A DNA stretch of 42,899 nucleotides, from positions 1 to 42,899 of the forward strand of contig LRBF01000002.1 in NCBI GenBank assembly GCA_001580565.1, written 5' to 3'. The stretch is from Caballeronia megalochromosomata. Lineage in GTDB: Bacteria; Pseudomonadota; Gammaproteobacteria; Burkholderiales; Burkholderiaceae. How positions within the stretch are numbered: position 1 is the stretch's first letter; every line of letters begins with the position of its first letter. The translations under genes and the position numbers were made by a program. Positions 42,582 through 42,899 of this stretch are shown one piece after another. A model generated the notes under the pieces. That model saw nothing but the letters and a program-made list of their open reading frames with translations. It had not been told where the DNA came from and did not search any database.

Positions 42582-42793
42582 GTGACAGACCGTGCGCGAT
42601 CCGAGCCCGGTGAGACCTTTGAGGGCACTCGCTACAGCCGGGCCATTCAGCCAATCGCCTGTGCCGCGGCCGGCATGAAGCACTTTGGATGGAACAAGCT
42701 GTTTCTTTGGTTACTTTCTTTGCAGCAGCAAAGAAAGTGACTGCCGCCCCGCACAGGGGCAGTGCTAATAGACCAACGCGAATACGGGATCCG
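42582..42793 (+). repeat. Right arm of the large palindromic element
   Basis: Mirrors 42181-42393. Its outer part, 42702-42774, is identical to 216-288 at the other end of the window, including the hairpin at 42713-42738 and the GCCCC, GCACA, GGGGC stem. Confidence 0.8.
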
Positions 42794-42839
42794 GCGAAAA
42801 AAAAGACCGACACGCTAACGGGATCCAGCGAAAAAAACC
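42771..42839 (+). repeat. Two tandem 34-35 bp units at the edge of the palindrome
   Basis: Two units beginning GACCAACGCG (42771) and GACCGACACG (42805) each run through GGGATCC to an A-run. The second is closer to the tail of the left-edge copy (285-311). They look like repeat-end duplications. Confidence 0.65.
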
Positions 42840-42854
42840 AAACGAGGCAGAAAC

Positions 42855-42899
42855 ATGAAAGTTCAGCAGATCAAACAGAGCATAGCGATTGAAGGACTA
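42855..42899 (+). CDS. Start of an unidentified gene, cut by the window end
   Basis: An ATG at 42855 follows GAGG at 42844-42847 with a 7-nt spacer and stays open for 15 codons (MKVQQIKQSIAIEGL) to the edge. I do not recognise the protein. The ribosome-binding site and lack of stops support a real start, but so few codons cannot prove it. The repeat immediately upstream would leave little room for a promoter beyond about 42840. Confidence 0.5.
   Translation, partial: MKVQQIKQSIAIEGL

Noticed and set aside
42170..42628. Minus-strand frame of 152 codons in the right-end repeats
   Set aside because: It spans the palindromic arm and centre and reflects repeat sequence; no ribosome-binding site or conserved motif.

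Overview
The window reads as a chromosomal or megaplasmid segment of a Burkholderiaceae bacterium, most likely Paraburkholderia or Caballeronia. It has high GC with long antisense shadow frames and dense catabolic operons each paired with a regulator (IclR, MarR, TetR, LysR, Lrp). It also has an IS110-type transposase and a hairpin-rich dispersed repeat at both edges. The genus is inferred; no rRNA or tRNA gene is present. I saw no CRISPR array, prophage or plasmid replication gene.

Layout. 1-303: 5' end of an IS110-family transposase, its structured upstream end (possible bridge RNA), and a palindromic repeat cut at its edge. 345-1566: RlpA-like protein and a SYLF lipoprotein. 1570-9471: an IclR regulator divergent from a seven-gene operon with a PotABCD-type importer and an HcnABC-type three-subunit flavin/iron-sulfur dehydrogenase; four related palindromes lie between them. 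9482-15298 (minus): seven-gene operon of a DddP-like M24 enzyme, MarR regulator, polar amino-acid ABC importer and Ldh-family reductase. 15519-18308: trimethylamine-dehydrogenase/N-methylproline-demethylase-like protein and a divergent TetR regulator with an inverted operator pair.

18302-27372 is a coherent catabolic block: HglS (DUF1338), a D-2-hydroxyglutarate dehydrogenase-like protein, an ALDH7/AmaB-like dehydrogenase, a DAO-family (AmaA-like) oxidase and a PLP aminotransferase, with a divergent LysR. Together they give the route L-pipecolate -> piperideine-6-carboxylate -> 2-aminoadipate -> 2-oxoadipate -> 2-hydroxyglutarate -> 2-oxoglutarate, the lower part of the D-lysine pathway. 27369-31557: ProC-like reductase, orphan Liv-type binding protein with a divergent TetR and matching operators, aldo/keto reductase and an NTF2-like protein. 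31711-32017: a 76-codon gene with a double-glycine leader-like N terminus behind a sigma-54-type promoter. 32047-34564: cupin, LysR and a YbfB/YjiJ-type MFS transporter. 34640-42173: acetyltransferase, GhrA, class III aminotransferase, Lrp, tartrate/D-malate dehydrogenase, succinate-semialdehyde dehydrogenase and an aspartoacylase-like hydrolase.

42181-42839 holds a palindromic element of about 610 bp plus a small tandem repeat. Its outer 73 bp are identical to the copy at the left edge. A gene start at 42855 runs off the window. The most unusual items are the DddP-like operon, the sigma-54/double-glycine peptide gene, the IS110 end with bridge-RNA-like folding, the PotABCD-HcnABC operon and the large palindrome.
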